A stretch of DNA of 64,000 nt from Blastopirellula sp. J2-11 (GTDB taxonomy: Bacteria; Planctomycetota; Planctomycetia; Pirellulales; Pirellulaceae), in the NCBI RefSeq assembly GCF_024584705.1, contig NZ_CP097384.1:1240001-1304000 (forward strand). Direction: 5' to 3'. A model generated the notes under the pieces. The model saw nothing but the letters and a program-made list of their open reading frames with translations, had not been told where the DNA came from and did not search any database. Both the position numbers and the translations under genes were made by a program. Within the stretch, counting starts at the first letter, position 1; the number at the start of each line of letters is the position of its first letter. Shown here one piece after another: positions 53,673-62,159 of this stretch.

Positions 53673-53966
53673 GGAAGCGTTCTCCCTGAACAAAAGGAAT
53701 AAGATGAGGAATTCCCAGAAAAACGGACCTACTAGGAAATGTGCTTGCAAACCAGCGGCAGCGATATTTGAAGTTCACCACCAGCGGTTCTGGTAAAATA
53801 AAAAAATAATAAACATGTAAATCAGAGGGCGTTCGAGCTCAATTCTCTATCGCTCGCAGGGCAGCATTTCGTGTCACTTTCTGCATGCTTTTTTTGAGTT
53901 TTTCTAAGCCAAAGGTTGGGGAAAAAGTTCACTCTGCGTATGGGGAAAAACATCGAACAACAATAA
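53673..53966. other. AT-rich intergenic region
   Basis: This 294-bp region between the sulfatase gene and the DUF1559 gene is richer in A and T than its surroundings, with a stretch of about 25 A/T bases near 53796-53822. It may hold a promoter for the DUF1559 gene. No terminator hairpin with a T-run is clear. Confidence 0.4.
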
Positions 53967-55310
53967 CTACTGGCTTGCAGGAAGATCTCGAAAGGGGCGA
54001 TTCCACTGAAAAAATTTGGCTTGGAGAGCTTTGGCGACATCGGGATGCTGGGAAGCCAAGTTCTGCGACTCAGAGAGATCGCTTTCCAGGTCGTATAAGG
54101 AAACCTCCGTGCCTTGCTCGATAAGCTTCCATTTCCCTTCCCGAACCGCGCTGGCGTTTGTCTTGGTGTAGAGATTGTTAAACCGCCAAAACAAGGTGCG
54201 ATCGGGGAGCGGCGCGTTTCTCAATAGCGTGCTCTTAAGATCCAAGCCGTCCAGTTCTAATCCCGTCGGTAGCGGTAGCCCGGCTAGAGATAGTATCGTA
54301 GGCATCAAGTCCATGGTCATGATGGTTTGGTGATTCTTGCTTGCTGCTGGAATCTGTCCCGGCCAATAGGCAACGGCGGGAACGCGATGCCCTCCTTCGA
54401 ACAAGTCTCCTTTTTGTCCGCGCAAGCTGCCGTTACTTCCTACCCAGGAGTAAGCTCCGTTGTCGGATAGTAGGAATATGATCGTGTCATTCTGCAGGCC
54501 CGAGCTATTTAGGGTGTCCATAACCTTGCCCACGCTTTTGTCGACGGCGACCAGCATGTCTCGATAGGCTCGGCGATACTCGCGTTTGTTAAGCGGGCCA
54601 TGCTTCTGGTCGTGCCATATCTTTCCCTCGGTGCGTAACGGCGGATCGTTCGGACCCTGGAAAGGAAAGTGCAAAGCAAGGTGAGAAATCACCAGAAAGA
54701 AGGGCCTGTCGACATTGTCCCGAATAAAGTCGCAAGAATGCTGACTGACGAGATCGGTCAGGTAGCCTGGTTCGCGATCTATTTGGTGATTGTGATACCA
54801 ATCTAACTCGCCGATTCGGGAGACGTGCGTGTGATAGTCAGGCGTATTGTTGGAGCACCAACTCTCATCAAATCCTTGATCGTTCGGCCCAAAGCGACTG
54901 ACATGACCAAGGTGCCATTTTCCCATCAATCCGCACGTATAGCCCGCCTGCTTTAACGCTTCGGAAATCGTGAACTTTTCCAGCGGCATACCCAGTTCAT
55001 GCGTGAAGGGAATCGCATATTCGATCCCTGATCGCTGCTGGTACTGCCCCGTCATGATCGCCGCCCGCGTGGGACTACATACGGGAGCATTCGCGTGGAA
55101 GTCGGTAAACAACATTCCGCCCGACGCCAAGCGATCGATGTGCGGCGTTTGGTGAATTTGGCTGCCGTAACATCCGAGGTCGCCATATCCTAAATCGTCG
55201 ATGACGATCATGATGATATTCGGACGCTTCGGCAAACTTGTATCCTCCGCCGCAACAGCGGAGGAAGTGAAGTGGAGGCCAATTAACAGCAGGATATAGA
55301 AGCGATGCAT
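53967..55310 (-). CDS. Secreted sulfatase (type I, arylsulfatase-like)
   Basis: The 447-residue product has a signal peptide (residues 1-20, SAVAAED). It has the metal-binding IVIDDLGYGDLGCYG (Asp38-Asp39) and the formylglycine signature CSPTRAAIMTG, with Cys78 as the residue to be converted. Further matches are KWHLGH, SHLALHFPFQGP and LLSDNGAY. It should remove sulfate esters from carbohydrates in the periplasm or outside. Its position between two sialidase-like genes points to a sulfated glycan as the target. Activity depends on a formylglycine-generating enzyme that is not encoded in the window. Confidence 0.93.
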   Translation of the reverse strand: MHRFYILLLIGLHFTSSAVAAEDTSLPKRPNIIMIVIDDLGYGDLGCYGSQIHQTPHIDRLASGGMLFTDFHANAPVCSPTRAAIMTGQYQQRSGIEYAIPFTHELGMPLEKFTISEALKQAGYTCGLMGKWHLGHVSRFGPNDQGFDESWCSNNTPDYHTHVSRIGELDWYHNHQIDREPGYLTDLVSQHSCDFIRDNVDRPFFLVISHLALHFPFQGPNDPPLRTEGKIWHDQKHGPLNKREYRRAYRDMLVAVDKSVGKVMDTLNSSGLQNDTIIFLLSDNGAYSWVGSNGSLRGQKGDLFEGGHRVPAVAYWPGQIPAASKNHQTIMTMDLMPTILSLAGLPLPTGLELDGLDLKSTLLRNAPLPDRTLFWRFNNLYTKTNASAVREGKWKLIEQGTEVSLYDLESDLSESQNLASQHPDVAKALQAKFFQWNRPFRDLPASQ

Positions 55311-55336
55311 GATGAAATCTTCCGTAAGAAACGGAT

Positions 55337-56551
55337 TTAAGGCTGCGTCTTTTCTGAAGCAATGCGAGCGTCAATGTCGTCTAGCGAAACCTTCAGGACT
55401 TCCATCGTTTGCTTTGCCCCCGAGAACGCTATAAGCAGCTCGCCGTCATGTTCTAAAATATGGGGATAATCAATATGTCGACCCCCAATCAGATAGAACA
55501 AATGCGTGAACACAAGCCCGTCTTTGCTAATCGCGAGCGTGAGCGGATCGCGTCGACCGGGCTTGGAGTTGGAGACGAGGGCATAGTATCCGCGTGACGT
55601 GCGGAGAACAAAAAATTTGCTCGTAGCATCGGGAAAGTTGGTGCGAACGATTGGGCTCCATGATTCTCCATTGTTCGTAGAGAACGTTCGTAAGAGTCGC
55701 CCCGATCGGCCGTTGTCGCGAATCAGCCCCACAATGTTTTCGCCATCCGGCAACGTGTACCAATAGGGCTCTTCCGGTCTCCCCTTTTGATCGTAAGTGG
55801 ACAGGGGATGCGTCTTCCATTGGTCGAACTTTTCCGCTCCGCCAATCATGACCGAGAGTTGCCGCCGGTGGTCGCGACGAGTCATCATGAACTGACCATT
55901 CGGTAATCGCTTCGGCGGGAAATTGTTGAGAGTGTCGTCCAGGACGGTCCCATGCGGCCCCCATTTCGAAGTCTCCGAATCCCAGCGGAACGCCTCCAGG
56001 CTTAAACCCAGGCCGGCATAGCCAGGAGCATCAAAATGACTGGCCAGCGCCAAGAGTTCTCCGTCGCGAACCCAAAATCCACGCGCGATCCAACCATAAC
56101 CTTCCTTTCGGGGCGCTCCCGATAAATCGGCCGGCGGATTCCAATGGACGCCATCTTTACTGGTCGCATAAGAAACGCGGGTTCCTGGTTGGTCATGTTC
56201 TGGCACGACGTTGCGATGTTGTTCTGGAGTCAGATTTTTGCGACGTTTGCCGGGGCCGTCGCTCCACATCGCCCAGTATTGCCCGCCAAAATAAGCGACG
56301 TAGGCGTGCTGATGAACACGATTGCCGCCCTCGTCTCGTGCGTCGCTGATGATCGAATGCTTCGCCGGAAGCTTGGGCAGATTTTGGTAGTCGATCTTGC
56401 TTGGGTCGGTACCCACTCCCACTAGATCAAGCATTAACGTCGCGCCAGGATTGGCAATCGGATCGGGGACGGCTGAGGAAGCCTCTTGCGCCCAAGCAGT
56501 CGAGCACAGACCAATCACACAACTCACAGCCAAGATGAAACGTGAAAACAT
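55337..56551 (-). CDS. Sialidase-like secreted protein
   Basis: The 404-residue product has a signal peptide (residues 1-21, AWAQE) and a propeller domain with QYWAMWSDGPG, SYATSKDGVHW, STNNGESW and GGRHIDYPHILEHDGELL. It is a paralogue of the protein at 49505-51151, with the same order of motifs, but stops before the golvesin-like domain. It is the first gene of the minus-strand cluster, 26 bp before the sulfatase gene, so the cluster promoter should lie just to the right. Confidence 0.85.
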   Translation of the reverse strand: MFSRFILAVSCVIGLCSTAWAQEASSAVPDPIANPGATLMLDLVGVGTDPSKIDYQNLPKLPAKHSIISDARDEGGNRVHQHAYVAYFGGQYWAMWSDGPGKRRKNLTPEQHRNVVPEHDQPGTRVSYATSKDGVHWNPPADLSGAPRKEGYGWIARGFWVRDGELLALASHFDAPGYAGLGLSLEAFRWDSETSKWGPHGTVLDDTLNNFPPKRLPNGQFMMTRRDHRRQLSVMIGGAEKFDQWKTHPLSTYDQKGRPEEPYWYTLPDGENIVGLIRDNGRSGRLLRTFSTNNGESWSPIVRTNFPDATSKFFVLRTSRGYYALVSNSKPGRRDPLTLAISKDGLVFTHLFYLIGGRHIDYPHILEHDGELLIAFSGAKQTMEVLKVSLDDIDARIASEKTQP

Positions 56552-57428
56552 TTAGGGGCCTCTGGGTGATAAACGCGATTCAATGATTTATTCGTAAACC
56601 GACTGAATGGGAGAGACTGGAATCGTCGGGGTGTTACGGGGATTCCAGCGACGTCGCAAATTTGGGAGAGAATCGCACTGGCATCAAATAAAAGCAAAAA
56701 TCAAAATTTGTACTAGCGAAGCAACTAGAGAGATCTTACTGGATTGAAATATTTATTCAACAGAATAAACGCGTATATTCCTGTTTCTTTGGATATTTTC
56801 TAGGGCTGCAATCACGCGGTAAAGAACTTTGGCCACTTCTAATGTTCGATTGCGTTGATTAAATCGCCTTTGTGTATCCGGATATGCTTGGCAAGGGAAA
56901 TTACGTGTATAATCTGTAGATTTATGTTCTTGATGGCGTATTGACGCAAAATGCGGATTCTTAATTATTCATGAATAATTTGCGGCTTTGACATAAGAGA
57001 TCTGCTCTGTCTTGCGCAAAAAGAAAATCGCGAGATTAGGCCGGCATGGATCACCTGGGATCAGCCATTTAACCGCCGTGCTTGCCTGCTTGGCAGTACT
57101 GGGGGCCTATAGAGGACAGAGTGCTCACCGCAGAACGGGGAACTCGATTACGTTGTATGCTAATTGTTGATGACGACGTCTGTGGCTCCAAAAGCAGACG
57201 TTGTGAACAAGCGTCACCACAACAATGAAGTGGGGCGGCTCGTTAGTGTGCAATCCGCCATCGAGAACGAAGGAGGGCGCCTAAACTCCTTACGAGAACT
57301 TCCTGCAACCTTCGGGCATCAAGGAAGGATTTCGGAGCGTTCCTGAGATTCGGCCGCTTCGATTCTAGGGAATTGCATGCAGTGCACGCTCGGTGCTTTT
57401 GCGGGGCTATGCATGATCCGCTGGATGA
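56552..57428. promoter_or_regulatory. Long AT-rich intergenic region with a perfect palindrome
   Basis: This 877-bp gap is the longest in the window. The part from about 56680 to 57000 is clearly AT-rich. It contains the perfect 18-bp palindrome AATTATTCATGAATAATT at 56963-56980, followed by TTGACA at 56987. The left end (56552-56680) should carry the promoter of the sialidase/sulfatase cluster. A 60-codon frame at 57164-57346 shows no feature that supports a gene. Confidence 0.5.
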
Positions 57429-58859
57429 TTAGCCGAGTCCCAGGACTTTCATCTCGGCTTTGCCTTCATTCATATCTATCCGCTCGGGACGCCCCTTGTG
57501 TCGATAGATGAGTTTCGTGTGATCGACGCCCATGATTCGCATGATCGTGGCATGCAGATCATGCACATGCAGCGGGTTCTCGACAGCATGCAGACCAAGA
57601 TCGTCGGTTGATCCAATCGTGCGTCCTCCTTGGACGCCGCCGCCGGCCATCCACATCGTAAAGCCGGTCGGATTATGATCGCGGCCGTTACCTTGTTCTG
57701 ACATCGGCGTGCGGCCAAATTCGCCGCCCCAAATAACTAGCGTTTCGTCGAGCAGTCCGCGACGTTTCAGATCTTGCAAGAGACCGGCAATCGGCTTATC
57801 GACCTGTTTGCACAGCTTGCCATGGTTACTTTCGATGTTGCTATGCGCGTCCCAACCGCTGCCGGCTCCGCTGTAGAGTTGCACAAAGCGGACGCCATTT
57901 TCGACCAGTCGTCTAGCCATCAGGCAATTGCGACCAAAGACGTTGGTTTCTTTGTCGTTCAGGCCGTATAGCTGTTTCGTCTCTTCCGTTTCGCCGGCGA
58001 GATCGACGATTTCGGGAGCGGACGACTGCATGCGAAACGCAAGTTCGTACGAAGCGATCCGAGCTTCCAATTCGGATTTATCGTTTCGCACCGCCGCATG
58101 ACGATTGTCGATCTGCCCTAAATAGTCGAGCTTCGCTTTTTGACGAGCGACGTCGATATGGCTTGGCGGGTTGAGGTTCAAGATCGGATCTTCGCCCGAC
58201 TTAAACGGCACGCCTTGATACGACGCAGGCATGAAACCGCTGCCCCAGTTTCGCGGACCATTCACTACTTGGCGATTGCTGTCGGTCAAAATCACAAACG
58301 CCGGCATGTCTTGGTTTTCGGTTCCCAAACCGTAGGTCGCCCACGCGCCGAGCGAAGGGCGGCCACCGATAACGTGCCCGGTATTCATCTGGCAGACGCC
58401 GGACGAATGGTTGATGCCGTCCGAAACGCAAGAGCGAATCACGCATAAGTCGTCAGCGCAATTTGCGACTTCCGGCATCCAGTCCGATACCCAGAGCCCG
58501 CTTTGGCCGTGCTGTTTCCACTTACGCGGACACTCCATCAGCGGAGCGTTGTTTTCGCCCATCGCCAAGATGACTTTGCCAAAGCTTTCGGGCAACTTCT
58601 GCCCCGCCAACTTGTTCAAGAGCGGCTTTGGATCAAACAAGTCTATATGGCTGGGGCCCCCTTCCATGAAGAGGAAGATAACGTTTTTCGCCTTCGCGGG
58701 AAAATGCGGCTTTTTGGGCGCCAGAGAATTTCCCTCCGCCGCGGAGGCAAGATCGCCGCCCATGAGCGCCGCCAATGCGATCGCCCCGAATCCAGCGCCG
58801 CTCTTGGCGAGAAATTCGCGACGCGAGTTTGGAACTACATTATGGGGCGTTATAGGCAT
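57429..58859 (-). CDS. DUF1501 Tat-exported protein
   Basis: The 476-residue product has the twin-arginine signal NSRREFLAKSGAGFGAIAL and the DUF1501 body: FLFMEGGPSHIDLFDPKP, CVSDGINHSSGVCQMNTGH, WGGEFGRTPMSEQ, and HVHDLHATIMRIMGVDHTKL. It has an alkaline-phosphatase-like fold of unknown substrate. Compared with the other DUF1501 protein in the window (22137) it has an extra NHSSGVCQMN segment in place of SDHSDHGEA. It follows the PSD1 gene by 65 bp and is the last gene of the ECF sigma/FecR/PSD1 operon. Confidence 0.9.
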   Translation of the reverse strand: MPITPHNVVPNSRREFLAKSGAGFGAIALAALMGGDLASAAEGNSLAPKKPHFPAKAKNVIFLFMEGGPSHIDLFDPKPLLNKLAGQKLPESFGKVILAMGENNAPLMECPRKWKQHGQSGLWVSDWMPEVANCADDLCVIRSCVSDGINHSSGVCQMNTGHVIGGRPSLGAWATYGLGTENQDMPAFVILTDSNRQVVNGPRNWGSGFMPASYQGVPFKSGEDPILNLNPPSHIDVARQKAKLDYLGQIDNRHAAVRNDKSELEARIASYELAFRMQSSAPEIVDLAGETEETKQLYGLNDKETNVFGRNCLMARRLVENGVRFVQLYSGAGSGWDAHSNIESNHGKLCKQVDKPIAGLLQDLKRRGLLDETLVIWGGEFGRTPMSEQGNGRDHNPTGFTMWMAGGGVQGGRTIGSTDDLGLHAVENPLHVHDLHATIMRIMGVDHTKLIYRHKGRPERIDMNEGKAEMKVLGLG

Positions 58860-58924
58860 GGGAAATCTCGCTTCGGAAGGAATGGCGATGAAAGCAGCAA
58901 AGTCTTTGAGGAGGGAAGGGCGGT

Positions 58925-61900
58925 TTAATCGACAAATTGAAATTCGCTGGAGTTCAACAACACATGGCAAAAATCGATAAGCGCGATCAGGTCGGCGCTA
59001 CGCGAATCGGATCCGGACGACAACTCCAAGTCTTGCGGCTCATGAGTTAGCTCGGCCAGCGGACCGCGCGGAGCCGACCGGACGAAACGCCACATCCCGA
59101 CCGTCTCGTCCGTGACCAAGTCATTGGGCGTATTAATCATGATCTGATCCGTTTCCGTTAACGCAGTACGAGTCAGACGGACGTCATCGAGCAATCCGTC
59201 CCAGTTATGAGAATCACTTTTTTTATCGCGTCCGCCGATGCTGAAATGGAGTCGGTCGTCGTGGCAATTGCCGACGATGCTGTGCGGTACGACGACCATT
59301 TCTAATTCCGATTCGTCGTATGACATGTCACGGGTGTAGAACGTGACCGTGCCGGCGTCAAAGTCGACGGCGGCGCCCACGTAGTAAGGTTTGTCGGACG
59401 GGATGCGCAGATTTGACGCGATCACTTCGTACTTTCGATTTCCCTGCTTGTCGTCGCCGATCAACTGTAAAATGAGATTACGCGGTCGATAGCTCGATTG
59501 CTCGCTGGTGACTCCAAAATTCCAACCGGCCGAAGTCGATTGGCCGTTCCAGTGGGCGGCGATCGTGCGGACCGACGCGTTCGGAAAGAGCGAACGTTGA
59601 AAGACGATCGCCTCGATTGTAAAGTTGTGCGACGGCAGCGAAGTCGTATCTGGCAAAGTCAGAATCTGGTGGGGCGTCTTGTCGCTGATGTTGAAAGCGG
59701 TGTTCCAGCGTTGCATTTGCGGCTCGTCCAACAGCGCAGAGGAAGGGATCTTCGCTTGTTGCTGACGCGCCAATTCGCGGTTGTATTTGACCTGACGCTC
59801 GAAGAACGAGATCGCGGCGTCCAACTCTTGCTGCTGTGGAGGACGACCATAACACTCCTCGTAGCTGTGCTGGATCAAGCCTGTCAAATTCGAGCCAAAT
59901 TCGCGATGCAATCGTTTGCCCATGGCTTCGGCTCGCTTGAGCGTCCAATCACCGTTGATCATCAACAAAGATTGCGTCGCCGTGGTGGTCGAGTTTCGCA
60001 ATGCGACGCTAGAAAATCCGCCAGGTGCGTCGAAGCTTTCCAACAACGCGTCGGGCGAGTTTCGCATTTTCTTGGTGTACCCGCTACGAACGGTATCGTT
60101 ACTCGAAGCAGCGGGGCCCCCGGTCCTCTCTTTCAATTCGCCGCTCGCGGCCAGCATCGCGTCACGGATTTGCTCCGCGTCCAGCCGATGCGCGGGGAAC
60201 CGCCACAGCAGTCGATTTTTGGGATCAACTAGCAACGCTTTCTCTGATGCTGCGGTTAGCGACGACTGGCGATAAGTCCCCGAAAGGAGAATCTGCCGAT
60301 GAAGCGGCTTGAGTCGCCAATCGTTGTCGATAAATTCGCTGGTCAGCCAGTCAAGTAACTCCGGATGACTGGGAGGTTCGCCCAAGCGGCCGAAGTCGCT
60401 GGCGTTGGCTGATAATCCGACGCCAAAGTGATATTGCCAAACGCGATTTACAATCACCCGCGAAGAAAGGGGATTGTCATCTTGCGTCAACCATTGGGCC
60501 AAAGTCGTTCGGCGTCCGCTGGTGTCGGCGACGACTTCAGCATCATTCATCTTGGCGGGCTGCGGATCTAAGATGGTCAAAAATCCTGGCGCAATGTCGC
60601 GTTCAAGACGGTCCCCGGGGATCCGCGTCGGCGAAATCTCTCCTTGTGCGTCGACGGCGATATCCGCCATCGGCGGCTCCTTGGGCTTGTTTTTCAAAAA
60701 CGCTTGCAACTCTTTCTTCAGAGCTTCCCATTCTTTTTTTTGCTTTTTCGGAATCGCATTAGCGAGTCGGTCGTATTCAAATTGGACTTGCTTCTCGACC
60801 AGATAGAAGATCTGGTTCTCGTAGGTCGTCCGTTCTTCGCGCGGTTTCCAGTACATCTCCTGGACTTCGGTAGGAAACATGCTAACCGCTTTTTTGCGTC
60901 GGCTTTCACGCACGGGCGCTTCAATCGCATTAATCTTGTCCAGCAGTTCTCGGTGCTTGGTTTCCCATTGGGCGAGTGCAAGCTGATAAGCTTTCCGCTC
61001 TTCATCGGTCGCCAATAAATGCTCGTCCTTCCAGACGAGCGGCTTAAAGAACGCTTGAAGCCGATAATAATCGTCCCGCAGGATCGGATCGAACTTATGG
61101 TTATGGCAGTGTGCGCAGGCGACGCCCATTCCTAAGAAAACGTCGCCAACCGTATCGGTCAGTTCGTCGGCGATCAAAACTTGCTGGCCTTCGGCGTCTC
61201 GGCTGTTGTATTCATAGACGCCGGCTCGCAAAAAATAAGTCGCAGTTAACGCATCATGATCGTCCGGAGCGATTTCGTCGCCAGCTAGTTGTTCTTGCAG
61301 AAATCGCTTGTACGATTTGTCTTCGTTCAGGCTGCGAATTACATAGTCGCGATAGCGCCAAGCCAGCGGGCGATAAGCGTCTTGACGGTAACCGTCCGAG
61401 TCAGCGTAGCGAACGAGGTCGAGCCAATGCGAGGCCCAGCGCTCTCCATATCGGTGATCGGCTAAAACGCGATCCACGAGTCGTTCGTAAGCGTTGTCGC
61501 GTTCGTCAGCGACGAAGCTTTCCACTTCTTCCACGGTTGGAGGAACGCCGAGCATGTCGAAATAAATGCGGCGAATCAGAACTCTCCGCTCGGCGGGCGG
61601 CGACGGTGAAATATCATTTTGGCCCAACTTCGCCTGAATGAAATTATCAATCGGGTTATGGACGATCGCTTGTTGGGCGATTGCCGGCGTTTCAGGACGA
61701 GTCACCGGTTGAAACGCCCACCAGTTCCGATCCTCGGCGGTAAACGGTCCACTGTCAGCGCGCGTCTCGCCCGCTTGCTCGGGCCAGAAGGCTCCGTTGC
61801 GAACCCAGGTTTCCAAAATTGCGATCTCGTCGTCGGGTAGCTTACCAGAGGGGGGCATCTCATATCCTTCCCACTTTACCGCTTCGATCAGGACGCTCTC

Positions 61901-62152
61901 TTCTGGTTTACCAGGCTCCACAATCGGTCCGCCAGTGCCCCCTTGTAGAAAGTGCGTGCGTCGATCAAGACGCAAATCCGACTTTTGCTCTTCGCGGCCA
62001 TGGCACTTGAAACAATGTTGCGCCAATAGCGGGCGCACTTTCGTTTCAAAATAACGAACTGCTTCTTTGTCGTCCGCGCGGATCAAATCTGTCGAAGTCC
62101 ACGCAACGGCGAAGATCAGCGGCGCAATCAGGATACGAAAACATTCAGACAT
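58925..62152 (-). CDS. PSD1-type protein with LamG inserted near the end of DUF1553
   Basis: The 1075-residue secreted protein has a signal peptide (residues 1-25), a planctomycete cytochrome c box with CFKCH at 47-51, and DUF1549 (RRIYFDMLGVPPTVEEVESF region). DUF1553 follows (SRVIVNRVWQYHFGVGL region), and then a LamG-like domain of about 180 residues (from SHNFTIEAIVFQRS to WDGLLDDVRLTRTAL). After LamG comes the normal DUF1553 ending, DFCHVLLNSSEFQFVD. LamG is thus inserted near the end of DUF1553, while in the other PSD1 protein (23562) it lies at the N-terminus. The gene starts 7 bp after the stop of the FecR gene. Confidence 0.88.
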   Translation of the reverse strand: MSECFRILIAPLIFAVAWTSTDLIRADDKEAVRYFETKVRPLLAQHCFKCHGREEQKSDLRLDRRTHFLQGGTGGPIVEPGKPEESVLIEAVKWEGYEMPPSGKLPDDEIAILETWVRNGAFWPEQAGETRADSGPFTAEDRNWWAFQPVTRPETPAIAQQAIVHNPIDNFIQAKLGQNDISPSPPAERRVLIRRIYFDMLGVPPTVEEVESFVADERDNAYERLVDRVLADHRYGERWASHWLDLVRYADSDGYRQDAYRPLAWRYRDYVIRSLNEDKSYKRFLQEQLAGDEIAPDDHDALTATYFLRAGVYEYNSRDAEGQQVLIADELTDTVGDVFLGMGVACAHCHNHKFDPILRDDYYRLQAFFKPLVWKDEHLLATDEERKAYQLALAQWETKHRELLDKINAIEAPVRESRRKKAVSMFPTEVQEMYWKPREERTTYENQIFYLVEKQVQFEYDRLANAIPKKQKKEWEALKKELQAFLKNKPKEPPMADIAVDAQGEISPTRIPGDRLERDIAPGFLTILDPQPAKMNDAEVVADTSGRRTTLAQWLTQDDNPLSSRVIVNRVWQYHFGVGLSANASDFGRLGEPPSHPELLDWLTSEFIDNDWRLKPLHRQILLSGTYRQSSLTAASEKALLVDPKNRLLWRFPAHRLDAEQIRDAMLAASGELKERTGGPAASSNDTVRSGYTKKMRNSPDALLESFDAPGGFSSVALRNSTTTATQSLLMINGDWTLKRAEAMGKRLHREFGSNLTGLIQHSYEECYGRPPQQQELDAAISFFERQVKYNRELARQQQAKIPSSALLDEPQMQRWNTAFNISDKTPHQILTLPDTTSLPSHNFTIEAIVFQRSLFPNASVRTIAAHWNGQSTSAGWNFGVTSEQSSYRPRNLILQLIGDDKQGNRKYEVIASNLRIPSDKPYYVGAAVDFDAGTVTFYTRDMSYDESELEMVVVPHSIVGNCHDDRLHFSIGGRDKKSDSHNWDGLLDDVRLTRTALTETDQIMINTPNDLVTDETVGMWRFVRSAPRGPLAELTHEPQDLELSSGSDSRSADLIALIDFCHVLLNSSEFQFVD

Positions 62153-62159
62153 GCGATTA

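Noticed and set aside
57164-57346. Short plus-strand frame in the long AT-rich gap
   Set aside because: It is 60 codons long with no ribosome site, domain or neighbour to support it.
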